Shown piece after piece: positions 10,530-22,623 of a stretch of 64,000 nt of DNA. This stretch comes from Prosopocoilus inquinatus. Lineage: Eukaryota > Arthropoda > Insecta > Coleoptera > Lucanidae. Both the position numbers and the translations under genes were made by a program. The stretch lies in the NCBI GenBank assembly GCA_036172665.1, contig CM069870.1:42304001-42368000 (forward strand), read 5' to 3'. The notes beneath the pieces were generated by a model that saw only the letters and a list, made by a program, of their open reading frames with translations, had not been told where the DNA came from and did no database searches. Each line of letters opens with the position of its first letter. Position 1 is the stretch's first letter.

Positions 10530-12055
10530 AAGTAGGGATCGATTAGATACATCACAGGAACAACGCTAATGCGTGTTGTTTCGTTTAAAATTATTTCCAG
10601 CTTCTGCTGCGTCCGAAAACTATGTATCTCACATCAGAGTTACTAGAGTCCATCGAAACGTCAAATAACACGATAGATAAGTAAGGATGGATTAGATACA
10701 GCACAGGAACAACGCTAATGCGTGTTGTTTCGTTTAAAACTATTTCCAGCTTCTGCTGCGTCCGAGAACTTCGTATCTCACATCAGACTTACTGGAGTCC
10801 ATCGAAACGTCAAATAACATGATAGATAAGTCCATCCAAACGTCAAATAACATGATAGATAAGTAAGGATCGATTAGATAGAGCACAGGAACAACGCTTA
10901 TGCGTGTTGTTTCGTTTAAAACTATTTCCAGCTTCAGCTGCGTCCGAGAACTTCGTATCTCACATCAAAGTTACTGGAGTACATCGAAACGCCAAATAAC
11001 ATGTTAGATAAGTAGGGATCGAGTAGATATATCACAAGAACAACGCTAATGCGCGTTGTTTTGTTTAAAACTATTTCCAGCTCCTGCTGCGTCCAAAAAC
11101 TTCGTATCTCACATCAAAGTTACTAGAGTCCATCGAAACGTCAAATAACATGATAGATAAGTAAGGATCGATTAGATACATCACAGGAACAACGTTAATG
11201 CGTATTGTTTCGTCTAAAACTATTTCCAGCTCCTCCTGTGTCCGAGAACTTCGTATCTCACTTCAGAGTTACTGGAGCCCATCCAAACGTCAAATAACGT
11301 GATAGATGAGTAAGGATCGATTAGATACATCACAGGAACAACGCTAATACGTGTTGTTTCGTTTAAAACTATTTCCAGCTCCTGCTGCGTCCAAAAACTT
11401 CGTATCTCACATCAAAGTTACTAGAGTCCATCGAAACGCCAAATAACATGATAGATGAGTAAGGATCGATTAGATACATCACAGGAACAACGCTAATGTG
11501 TATTGTTTCGTCTAAAACCCTTTCCAGCTCCTCCTGTGTCCGAAAACTTCGTATCTCACATCAGGGATACTGGAGCCCATCCAAATGTCAAATAACATGA
11601 CAGATAAGTAGGGATCGATTAGATACAGCATAGGAACAATGCTAATGCGTGTTGTTTCGTTTAAAACTATTTCCAGCTTCAGCTGCGTATGAGAACTTCA
11701 TGTCTCACATCAAAGTTACTGGAGTCCATCGAAACGCCAAATAACATGATAGATAAGTAGGGATCGATTAGATACATCACAGGAACAACGCTAATGCGTA
11801 TTGTTTCGTTTAAAACTATTTCCAGCTCCTCCTGTGTCCGAAAACGTCGTATCTCACATCAGAGTTACTGGAGTCTATCGAAACGCCAAATAACATGATA
11901 GATAAGTAGGGATCGATTGGATATATCACAGGAACAACGCTAATGCGTGTTGTTTTGTTTAAAACTATTTCCAGCTCCTGCTGCGTCCAAAAACATGTTA
12001 TCTCACATCAGAGTTACTAGAGTCCATCGAAACGTCAAATAACATGATAGATAAG
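10530..12055. repeat. HOR block, 1225-bp partial copy with 33-bp marker at 10831
   Basis: Bases 10530-10830 resemble the segment beginning near 1796 (TAAAATTATTTCC variant). From 10831 the sequence follows the marker-led unit and is repeated 1225 bp further on (10831 to about 11799 against 12056 to about 13024). That offset equals eight monomers plus 33 bp. Private changes include GATCGAGTAGAT near 11018, AAAACCCTTTCC near 11515 and ACATGTTATCTC near 11994. The copy breaks off at about 11800, where GCGTATTG faces GCGTGTTG. Confidence 0.83.
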
Positions 12056-15000
12056 TCCATCCAAACGTCAAATAACATGATAGATAAGTAAGGATCGATT
12101 AGATAGAGCACAGGAACAACGCTTATGCGTGTTGTTTCGTTTAAAACTATTTCCAGCTTCAGCTGCGTCCGAGAACTTCGTATCTCACATCAAAGTTACT
12201 GGAGTACATCGAAACGCCAAATAACATGTTAGATAAGTAGGAATCGATTAGATATATCACAGGAACAACGCTAATGCGCGTTGTTTTGTTTAAAACTATT
12301 TCCAGCTCCTGCTGCGTCCAAAAACTTCGTATCTCACATCAAAGTTACTAGAGTCCATCGAAACGTCAAATAACATGATAGATAAGTAAGGATCGATTAG
12401 ATACATCACAGGAACAACGCTAATGCGTATTGTTTCGTCTAAAACTATTTGCAGCTCCTCCTGTGTCCGAAAACTTCGTATCTCACTTCAGAGTTACTGG
12501 AGCCCATCCAAACGTCAAATAACGTGATAGATGAGTAAGGATCGATTAGATACATCACAGGAACAACGCTAATACGTGTTGTTTCGTTTAAAACTATTTC
12601 CAGCTCCTGCTGCGTCCAAAAACTTCGTATCTCACATCAAAGTTACTAGAGTCCATCGAAACGCCAAATAACATGATAGATGAGTAAGGATCGATTAGAT
12701 ACATCACAGGAACAACGCTAATGTGTATTGTTTCGTCTAAAACTCTTTCCAGCTCCTCCTGTGTCCGAAAACTTCGTATATCACATCAGGGATACTGGAG
12801 TCCATCCAAATGTCAAATAACATGACAGATAAGTAAGGATCGATTAGATACAGCATAATAACAATGCTAATGCGTGTTGTTTCGTTTAAAACTATTTCCA
12901 GCTTCAGCTGCGTATGAGAACTTCGTGTCTCACATCAAAGTTACTGGAGTCCATCGAAACGCCAAATAACATGATAGATAAGTAGGGATCGATTAGATAC
13001 ATCACAGGAACAACGCTAATGCGTGTTGTTTCGTTTAAAACTATTTCCAGCTTCTGCTGCGTCCGAAAACTATGTATCTCACATCAGAGTTACTAGAGTC
13101 CATCGAAACGTCAAATAACATGATAGATAAGTAAGGATCGATTAGATACAGCACAGGAACAACGCTAATGCGTGTTGTTTCGTTTAAAACTATTTCCAGC
13201 TTCTGCTGCGTCCGAGAACTTCGTATCTCACATCAGACTTACTGGAGTCCATCCAAACGTCAAATAACATGTTAGATAAGTAAGGATCGATTAGATACAT
13301 CACAGGAACAACGCTAATACGTGTTGCTTCGCTCAAAACTATTTCCAGTTTCTGCTGCGTCCGAGAACTTCGTATCTTACATCAGAGTTACTAGAGTCCA
13401 TCGAAACGTCAAATAACATGATAGATAAGTAAGGATCGATTAGATACATCACAGGAACAACGCTAATAAATGTTGTTTCGTTTAAAACTATTTCCAGCTT
13501 CTGCTGCGTCCGAAAACGTCGTATCTCACATCAGAGTTACTGGAGTCCATCGAAACGTCAAATAACATGATAGATAAGTAAGGATCGATTAAATACATCA
13601 CAGGAACAACGCTAATGCGTATTGTTTCGTTTAAAACTATTTCCAGCTCCTCCTGCTTCCGAAAATTTCGTATCTCACATCAGAGATACTGGAGTCCATC
13701 GAAACGTCAAATAACATAGTACATAAGTAACGATCGATTAGACACATCACAGGAACAACGCTAATACGTGTTGTTTCGTTCAAAACTATTTCCAGCTTCT
13801 GCTGCGTCCGAAAACTTTGTATCCAACATTAGAGTTACTGGAGTCCATCCAAACGCCAAATAAATGATAGATGAGTAAGGATCGATTAGATATATTACAG
13901 GAACAACGCTAATGCGCGTTGTTTTGTTTAAAACTATTTCCAGCTCCTGCTGCGTCCGAAAACTTCTTATCTCACATCAGAGTTACTACAGTCCATCGAA
14001 ACGTCAAATAACATGATAGGTAAGTAAGGATCGATTAGATACATCACAGGAACAACGCTAATACGTGTTGTTTCGTTTAAAACTATTTCTAGCTTCAGCT
14101 GCGTTCGAGAACTTCGTATCTCACATCAAAGTTACTGGAGTCAATCGAAACGCCAAATAACATGATAGATAAGTAGGGATCGATCAGATATATCACAGGA
14201 ACAACGTTAATGCGTGTTGTTTTGTTTAAAACTATTTCCAGCTCCTGCTGCGTCCAAAAACTTCGTATCTCACATCAAAGTTACTAGAGTCCATCGAAAC
14301 GTCAAATAACATGATAGATAAGTAAGGATCGATTAGATATATCACAGGAACAACGCTAATGCGTATTGTTTCGTCTAAAACTATTTCCAGCTCCTCCTGT
14401 GTCCGAAAACTTCGTATCTCACTTCAGAGTTACTGGAGCCCATCCAAACGTCAAATAACGTGATAGATGAGTAAGGATCGATTAGATACATCACAGGAAC
14501 AACGCTAATACGTGTTGTTTCGTTTAAAACTATTTCCAGCTCCTGCTGCGTCCAAAAACTTCGTATCTCACATCAAAGTTACTAGAGTCCATCGAAACGC
14601 CAAATAACATGATAGATGAGTAAGGATCGATTAGATACATCACAGGAACAACGCTAATGTGTATTGTCTCGTCTAAAACTCTTTCCAGCTCCTCCTGTGT
14701 CCGAAAACTTCGTATCTCACATCAGGGATACTGGAGTCCATCCAAATGTCAAACAACATGACAGATAAGTAAGGATCGATTAGATACAGCATAGGAACAA
14801 TGCTAATGCGTGTTGTTTCGTTTAAAACTATTTCCAGCTTCAGCTGCGTCCGAGAACTTCGTGTCTCACATCAAAGTTACTGGAGTCCATCGAAACGCCA
14901 AATAACATGATAGATAAGTAGGGATCGATTAGATACATCACAGGAACAACGCTAATGCGTATTGTTTCGTTTAAAACTATTTCCAGCTCCTCCTGTGTCC

Positions 15001-15216
15001 GAAAACGTCGTATCTCACATCAGAGTTACTGGAGTCTATCGAAACGCCAAATAACATGATAGATAAGTAGGGATCGATTAGATATATCACAGGAACAACG
15101 CTAATGCGTGTTGTTTTGTTTAAAACTATTTCCAGCTCCTGCTGCGTCCAAAAACATCGTATCTCACATCAGAGTTACTAGAGTCCATCGAAACGTCAAA
15201 TAACATGATAGATAAG
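12056..15216. repeat. HOR unit, 3161 bp, copy 1
   Basis: The 33-bp marker at 12056 recurs at 15217, a distance of 3161 bp (21 monomers plus 33 bp, minus one). Its first about 2.2 kb matches 7075 to about 9278 at offset 4981. At about 14257 it switches to repeat its own 12326 to about 13000 segment, 13 monomers back, showing a further internal duplication. Shared variants with the next copy include AGTAGGAATCGATT (12236 and 15397). Confidence 0.85.
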
Positions 15217-16627
15217 TCCATCCAAACGTCAAATAACATGATAGATAAGTAAGGATCGATTAGATAGAGCACAGGAACAACGCTTATGCGTGTTGTTTCG
15301 TTTAAAACTATTTCCAGCTTCAGCTGCGTCCAAGAACTTCGTATCTCCCATCAAAGTTACTGAAGTACATCGAAACGCCAAATAACATGTTAGATAAGTA
15401 GGAATCGATTAGATATATCACAGGAACAACGCTAATGCGCGTTGTTTTGTTTAAAACTATTTCCAGCTCCTGCTGCGTCCAAAAACTTCGTATCTCACAT
15501 CAAAGTTACTAGAGCCCATCGAAACGTCAAATAACATGATAGATAAGTAAGGATCGATTAGATACATCACAGGAACAACGCCAATGCGTATTGTTTCGTC
15601 TAAAACTATTTCCAGCTCCTCCTGTGTCCGAAAACTTCGTATCTCACTTCAGAGTTACTGGAGCCCATCCAAACGTCAAATAACGTGATAGATGAGTAAG
15701 GATCTATTAGATACATCACAGGAACAACGCTAATACGTGTTGTTTCGTTTAAAACTATTTCCAGCTCCTGCTGCGTCCAAAAACTTCGTATCTCACATCA
15801 AAGTTACTAGAGTCCATCGAAACGCCAAATAACATGATAGATGAGTAAGGATCGATTAGATACATCACAGGAACAACGCTAATGTGTATTGTTTCGTCTA
15901 AAACTCTTACCAGCTCCTCCTGTGTCCGAAAACTTCGTATCTCACATCAGGGATACTGGAGTCCATCCAAATGTCAAATAACATGACAGATAAGTAAGGA
16001 TCGATTAGATACAGCATAGGAACAATGGTAATGCGTGTTGTTTCGTTTAAAACTATTTCCAGCTTCAGCTGCGTATGAGAACTTCGTGTCTCACATCAAA
16101 GTTACTGGAGTCCATCGATACGCCAAATAACATGATAGATAAGTAGGGATCGATTAGATACATCACAGGAACAACGCTAATGCGTGTTGTTTCGTTTAAA
16201 ACTATTTCCAGCTTCTGCTGCGTCCGAAAATTATGTATCTCACATCAGAGTTACTAGAGTCCATCGAAACTTCAAATAACATGATAGATAAGTAAGGATC
16301 GATTAGATACAGCACAGGAACAACGCTAATGCGTGTTGTTTCGTTTAAAACTATTTCCAGCTCTGCTGCGTCCGAGAACTTCGTATCTCACATCAGACTT
16401 ACTGGAGTCCATCCAAACGTCAAATAACATGTTAGATAAGTAAGGATCGATTAGATACATCACAGGAACAACGCTAATACGTGTTGCTTCGTTCAAAACT
16501 ATTTCCAGCTTCTGCTGCGTCCGAGAACTTCGTATCTTACATCAGAGTTACTAGAGTCCATCGAAACGTCAAATAACATGATAGATAAGTAAGGATCGAT
16601 TAGATACATCACAGGAACAACGCTAAT
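15217..16627. repeat. HOR unit, 3161 bp, copy 2, truncated
   Basis: This copy follows 12056-13467 at offset 3161, falling to 3160 after one T is lost in CCAGCTCTGCTG near 16360. It breaks off near 16627, where GCTAATGCGTGTTG replaces GCTAATAAATGTTG. Private changes include TCCAAGAAC near 15330, AACGCCAATGCG near 15579 and GGATCTATTAG near 15699. It is the last block on the left side with a 33-bp marker before the middle region. Confidence 0.83.
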
Positions 16628-16696
16628 GCGTGTTGTTTCATTTAAAACTATTTCCAGCTTCTGCTGCGTCCGAGAACTTCGCATCTCACATCAGAG
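16628..16696. repeat. Satellite transition between left and middle regions
   Basis: About 70 bp of ordinary monomer sequence carrying the TTTCATTTAAAAC and CTTCGCATCTC variants that are common further right. It belongs to neither the 3161-bp nor, clearly, the 5927-bp unit. Only satellite sequence is present. Confidence 0.6.
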
Positions 16697-19270
16697 TTAC
16701 TAGAGTCCATCGAAACGCCAAATAACATGATAGATAAGTAAGGATCGATTAGATACATCACAGGAACAACTCTAATGCGTGTTGTTTCATTTAAAACTAT
16801 TTCCAGCTCCTCCTGTGTCCGAAAACTTCGTATCTCACATCAGGGATACTGGAGTCCATCCAAACGTCAAATAACATGATAGATAAGTAAGGATCGATTA
16901 GATGCAGCACAGGAACAAAGCTAATGCGTGTTGTTTCGTTTAAAACAATTTCCAGCTTCAGCTGTGTCCGAGAACTTCGTATCTCACATCAAAGATACTG
17001 GAGTCCATCGAAACGCCAAATAACATGATAGATAAGTAGAGATCGATTAGATACATCACAGGAACAACGCTAATGCGTGTTGTTTCGTTTAAAACTATTT
17101 CCAGCTTCTGCTGCGTCCGAAAATTTCGTATCTCACATCAGAGTTACTGGAGTCCATACAAACGTCAAATAACATGATAGATAAGTAGAGATCGATTAGA
17201 TACATCACAGGAACAACGCTAATGCGTGTTGTTCCGTTTAAAACTATTTCCAGCATCTGCTGGGTCCGAAAACTTTGTATCTCACATCAGAGTTACTAGA
17301 GTCCACCGAACGTCAAATAGCATGATAGATAAGTAAGGATCGATTAGATACATCACAGGAACAACGCTAATACGTGTTGTTTTGTTTAATACTATTTCCA
17401 GCTCCTGCTGCGTCCAAAAACTTCTTATCTCACATCAGAGTTACTAGAGTCTATCGAAACGTCAAATAAGATGATAGATAAGTAAGGATCGATTAGATAC
17501 ATCACAGGAACAACGCTAATGCGTATTGTTTCGTTTAAAACTATTTCCAGCTTCAGCTGCGTCCGAGAACTTCGTATCTCACATCAAAGTTACTGGAGTC
17601 CATCGAAACGCCAAATAACATGATAGATGAATAAGGATCAATTAGATACATCACAGGAACAACGCTAATACGTGTTGTTTCGTTCAACACTATTTCCAGC
17701 TTCTGCTGCGTCCGAAAACTTTGTATCTCACATCAGAGTTACTAGAGTCCACCGAACGTCAAATAGCATGATAGATAAGTAAGGATCGATTAGATACATC
17801 ACAGGAACAACGCTAATACGTGTTGTTTTGTTTAATACTATTTCCAGCTCCTGCTGCGTCCAAAAACTTCTTATCTCACATCAGAGTTACTAGAGTCTAT
17901 CGAAACGTCAAATAAGATGATAGATAAGTAAGGATCGATTAGATACATCACAGGAACAACGCTAATACGTGTTGTTTCGTTCAAAACTATTTCCAGCTTC
18001 TGCTGCGTCCGAAAACTTCGTATCTCACTTCAGAGTTTCTGGAGCCTATCCAAACGTCAAATAACGTGATAGATGAGTAAGGATCGATTAAATACATCAC
18101 AGGAACAACGCTAATACGTGTTTCGTTTAAAACTATTTCCAGCTTCTGCTGCGTCCGAAAACGTCGTATCTCACATCAGAGTAACTAGAGTCCATCGAAA
18201 CGCCAAATAACATGACAGATGAGTAAGGATCGATTAGATACATCACAGGAACAACGCTAATGCGTATTGTTTCGTCAAGAACTATTTCCAGTTCCTCCTG
18301 TGTCCGAAAACTTCGTATCTCTCATCAGGGATACTTTAGTCCATATAAACGTCAAATAACATGATAGATAAGTAAGGATCGATTAGATACAGCACAGGAA
18401 CAACGATAATGCGTGTTGTTTCGTTTAAAACTATTTCCAGCTTCTGCTGCGTCCGAGAACTTCGTATCTCACATCAAAGTTACTGGAGTCCATCGAAACG
18501 CCAAATAACATGATAGATGAATAAGGATCAATTAGATACATCACAGGAACAACGCTAATACGTGTTGTTTCGTTCAACACTATTTCCAGCTTCCGCTGCG
18601 TCCGAAAACTTCGTATCTCACTTCAGAGTTTCTGGAGCCTATCCAAACGTCAAATAACGTGATAGATGAGTAAGGATCGATTAGATACATCACAGGAACA
18701 ACGCTAATACGTGTTTCGTTTAAAACTATTTCCAGCTTCTGCTGCGTCCGAAAACGTCGTATCTCACATCAGAGTAACTAGAGTCCATCGAAACGCCAAA
18801 TAACATGACAGATGAGTAAGGATCGATTAGATACATCACAGGAACAACGCTAATGCGTATTGTTTCGTCAAGAACTATTTCCAGTTCCTCCTGTGTCCGA
18901 AAACTTCGTATCTCTCATCAGGGATACGTTAGTCCATATAAACGTCAAATAACATGATAGATAAGTAAGCATCGATTAGATACAGCACAGGAACAACGCT
19001 AATGCGTGTTGTTTCGTTTAAAACTATTTCTAGCTTCAGCTGCGTCCGAGAACTTCGTATCTCACATCAAAGTTACTGGAGTCTATCGAAACGCCAAATA
19101 ACATGATAGATATCTAGGGATCGATTAGATATATCACAGGAACAACGCTAATGCGTGTTGTTTTGTTTAAAACTATTTCCAGCTCCTGCTGCGTCCAAGA
19201 ACATCGTATCTCACATCAGAGTTACTAGAGTCCATCGAAACGTCAAATAACATGATAGATAAGTAAGGAT

Positions 19271-19280
19271 GAATAAGGAT
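19271..19280. repeat. 10-bp insertion GAATAAGGAT at a monomer junction
   Basis: Between AAGTAAGGAT and CGATTAG there is an extra GAATAAGGAT, repeated at 25198-25207 in the second 5927-bp unit. The joint looks like the end of one monomer (GATAAGTAAGGAT) fused to the GATGAATAAGGATC form of another through the shared GAT. Confidence 0.85.
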
Positions 19281-20335
19281 CGATTAGATACATCACAGGA
19301 ACAACGCTAATACGTGTTGTTTTGTTTAAAACTATTTCCAGCTCCTGCTGCGTCCAAAAACTTCTTATCTCACATCAGAGTTACTAGAGTCTATCGAAAC
19401 GTCAAATAAGATGATAGATAAGTAAGGATCGATTAGATACATCACAGGAACAACGCTAATACGTGTTGTTTCGTTCAAAACTATTTCCAGCTTCTGCTGC
19501 GTCCGAAAACTTCGTATCTCACTTCAGAGTTTCTGGAGCCTATCCAAACGTCAAATAACGTGATAAATGAGTAAGGATCGATTAGATACATCACAGGAAC
19601 AACGCTAATACGTGTTTCGTTTAAAACTATTTCCAGCTTCTGCTGCGTCCGAAAACGTCGTATCTCACATCAGAGTAACTAGAGTCCATCGAAACGCCAA
19701 ATAACATGATAGATGAGTAAGGATCGATTAGATACATCACAGGAACAACGCTAATACGTGTTGTTTCGTTTAAAACTATTTCCAGCTTCTGCTGCGTCCG
19801 AGAACTTCGTATCTTACATCAGAGTTACTAGAGTCCATCTAAACGTCAAATAGCATGCTAGATAAGTAAGGATGGATTAGATACATCACAGGAACAACGC
19901 TAATGCGTGTTGTTTCATTTAAAACTATTTCCAGCTTCTGCTGCGTCCGAGAACTTCGCATCTCACATCAGAGTTACTAGAGTCCATCGAAACGAAAAAC
20001 AGCATGCTAGATAAGTAAGGATCGATTAGATACATCACAGGAACAACGCTAATGCGTATTGTTTCGTCAAGAACTATTTCCAGTTCCTCCTGTGTCCGAA
20101 AACTTCGTATCTCTCATCAGGGATACTTTAGTCCATATAAATGTCAAATAACATGATAGATAAGTAAGGATCGATTAGATACAGCACAGGAACAACGCTA
20201 ATACGTGTTGTTTCGTTTAAAACTATTTCCAGCTTCTGCTGCGTCCGAAAACGTCGTATCTCACATCAGAGTAACTAGAGTCCATCGAAACGCCAAATAA
20301 CATGATAGATGAGTAAGGATCGATTAGATGCATCA

Positions 20336-20453
20336 CAGGAACAACGCTAATGCGTATTGTTTCGTCAAGAACTATTTCCAGTTCCTCCTGTGGCTGAGTC
20401 CATCCAAACGTCAAATAACATGATAGATAAGTAAGGATCGATTAGATACAGCA
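20336..20453. repeat. 118-bp deleted monomer (first of six)
   Basis: The monomer lacks 31 bp: after CTCCTGTG the sequence goes straight to GCTGAGTCCATCC, losing the CCGAAAACTTCG to GGGATACT part. The GCTG at the joint is not explained by either flank. Identical joints occur in the monomers starting at 26263, 29059, 32898, 37573 and 41412, so a single deletion was spread by HOR amplification. It is found only in the middle region. Confidence 0.9.
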
Positions 20454-21091
20454 CAGGAACAACGCTAATGCGTGTTGTTTCGTTTAAAACTATTTCCAGC
20501 TTCTGCTGCGTCCGAGAACTTCGTATCTCACATCAAAGTTACTGGAGTCCATCGAAACGCCAAATAACATGATAGATGAATAAGGATCAATTAGATACAT
20601 CACAGGAACAACGCTAATACGTGTTGTTTCGTTCAACACTATTTCCAGCTTCTGCTGCGTCCGAAAACTTTGTATCTCACATCAGAGTTACTAGAGTCCA
20701 TCGAACGTCAAATAGCATGATAGATAAGTAAGGATCGATTAGATACATCACAGGAGCAACGCTAATACATGTTGTTTCGTTTAAAACTATTTCCAGCTTC
20801 TGCTGCGTCCGAAAACGTCGTATCTCACATCAGAGTTACTGGAGTCCATCGAAACGTCAAATAACATGTTAGATAAATAGGGATCGATTAGATATATCAC
20901 AGGAACAACGCTAATGCGCGTTGTTTTGTTTAAAACTATTTCCAGCTCCTGCTGCGTCCAAAAACTTCTTATCTCACATCAGAGTTACTAGAGTCCATCG
21001 AAACGTCAAATAACATGATAGATAAGTAAGGATCGATTAGATACAGCACAGGAACAACGCTAATGCGTGTTGTTTCGTTTAAAACTATTTC

Positions 21092-21103
21092 CAGCTTAAG
21101 CTG
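21092..21103. repeat. 12-bp palindrome CAGCTTAAGCTG marking a monomer subfamily
   Basis: The block at m44-55, usually AGCTTCTGCTG, AGCTTCAGCTG or AGCTCCTGCTG, reads CAGCTTAAGCTG in one subfamily, a perfect 12-bp palindrome. It recurs near 27022, 29817, 31010, 31454, 35685, 36131, 39529, 39969, 42171, 43661, 45182 and 48048, and (with CCGCTTAAGCTG) near 33654 and 38329. It is absent from the left 21 kb. Confidence 0.8.
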
Positions 21104-22623
21104 CGTCCGAGAACTTCGTATCTCACATCAAAGTTACTGGAGTCCATCGAAACGCCAAATAACATGACAGATGAATAAGGATCAATTAGATACATCACAG
21201 GAACAACGCTAATACGTGTTGTTTCGTTCAAAACTATTTCCAGCTTCTGCTGCGTCCGAAAACTTTGTATCTCTCATCAGACTTACTGGAGTCCATCCAA
21301 ACTTCAAATAACATGTTAGATAAGTAAGGATCGATTAGCTACATCACAGGAACAACGCTAATACGTGTTGCTTCGTTCAAAACTATTTCCAGCTTCTGCT
21401 GCGTCCGAGATCTTCGTATCTTACATCAGAGTTACTAGAGTCCATCTAAACGTCAAATAGCATGCTAGATAAGTAAGGATGGATTAGATACATCACAGGA
21501 ACAACGCTAATGCGTGTTGTTTCATTTAAAACTATTTCCAGCTTCTGCTGCGTCCGAGAACTTCGCATCTCACATCAGAGTTACTAGAGTCCATCGAAAC
21601 GAAAAACAGCATGCTAGATAAGTAAGGATCGATTAGATAAATCACAGGAACAACGCTAATGCCTGTTGATACATTTAAAACTATTTCCAGCTTCTGCTGC
21701 GTCCGAGAACATCGTATCTCACATCAGAGTTACTAGAGTCCATCGAAACGCCAAGTAGCATGCTAGATAAGTAAGGATCGATTGGATACATCACAGAAAC
21801 AACGCTAATACGTGTTGTTTCGTTCTAAACTATTTTCAGCTTCTGCTGCGTCCGAAAACTTCGTATCTCACATCAGAGTTACTGGTGTCCATCCAAACGT
21901 CAAATAACATGATAGATAAGTAAGGATCGATTAGATACAGCACAGGAACAACGCTAATGCGTGTTGTTTCGTTTAAAACTATTTCCAGCTTCTGCTGCGT
22001 CCGAAAATTTCGTACCTCACATCTGAGTTACTGGAGTCCATCGAAACGTCAAATAACATAGTAGATAAGTAAGGATGGATTAGATACATCACAGGAACAA
22101 CGCTAATGCGTGTTGTTTCATTTAAAACTATTTCCAGCTTCTGCTGCGTCCGAGAACATCGTATCTCACATCAGAGTAACTAGAGTCCATCGAAACGCCA
22201 AACAACATGATAGATGAGTAAGGATCGATTAGATACATCACAGGAACAACGCTAATTCGTATTGTTTCGTTTAAAACTATTTCCAGCTCCTCCTGTGTCC
22301 GAAAACTTCGTATCTCGCATCAGGGATACTGGAGTCCATCCAAACGTCAAATAACATGATAGTTAAGTAAGGATCGATTAGATATATCACAGGAACAACG
22401 CTAATGCGCGTTGTTTTGTTTAAAACTATTTCCAGCTCCTGCTGCGTCCAAAAACTTCTTATCTCACATCAGAGTTACTAGAGTCCATCGAAACGCCAAG
22501 TAGCATGCTAGATAAGTAAGGATCGATTGGATACATCACAGAAACAACGCTAATACGTGTTGTTTCGTTCTAAACTATTTCCAGCTTCTGCTGCGTCCGA
22601 GAACATCGTATCTCACATCAGAG

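Larger units (their letters stand above)
16697..22623. repeat. HOR unit D, 5927 bp, copy 1
   Basis: This unit repeats at 22624 with offset 5927. Markers found in both copies: GGAACAACTCTAATG (16764 and 22691), GCTGGGTCCG near 17252, the 10-bp insertion at 19271 and 25198, and the 118-bp deleted monomer at 20336 and 26263. Inside it are shorter repeats: a 446-bp three-monomer repeat around 17300-17750 (CCACCGAACGTC variant) and an 890-bp six-monomer repeat (17631 against 18521, AATAAGGATCAATTAG variant). The 146-bp monomer lacking 3 bp (ACGTGTTTCG in place of ACGTGTTGTTTCG) occurs near 18116, 18709 and 19610. Confidence 0.88.

Noticed and set aside
16499..16684. Minus-strand open frame of 61 codons, with close relatives of 61-63 codons at 20223-20414, 26150-26341, 28946-29137, 31596-31781, 32785-32976, 36271-36456, 37460-37651, 40110-40295, 41299-41490, 42310-42495, 45472-45657 and 48337-48522
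   Set aside because: Each covers only about one and a quarter monomers of the satellite. The repeat length of 149 is not a multiple of three, so the frame changes with each monomer and stops soon follow. The apparent conservation is that of the repeat itself, and several exist only because of the 118-bp deletion or a particular substitution. There is no promoter, codon bias or recognisable domain.
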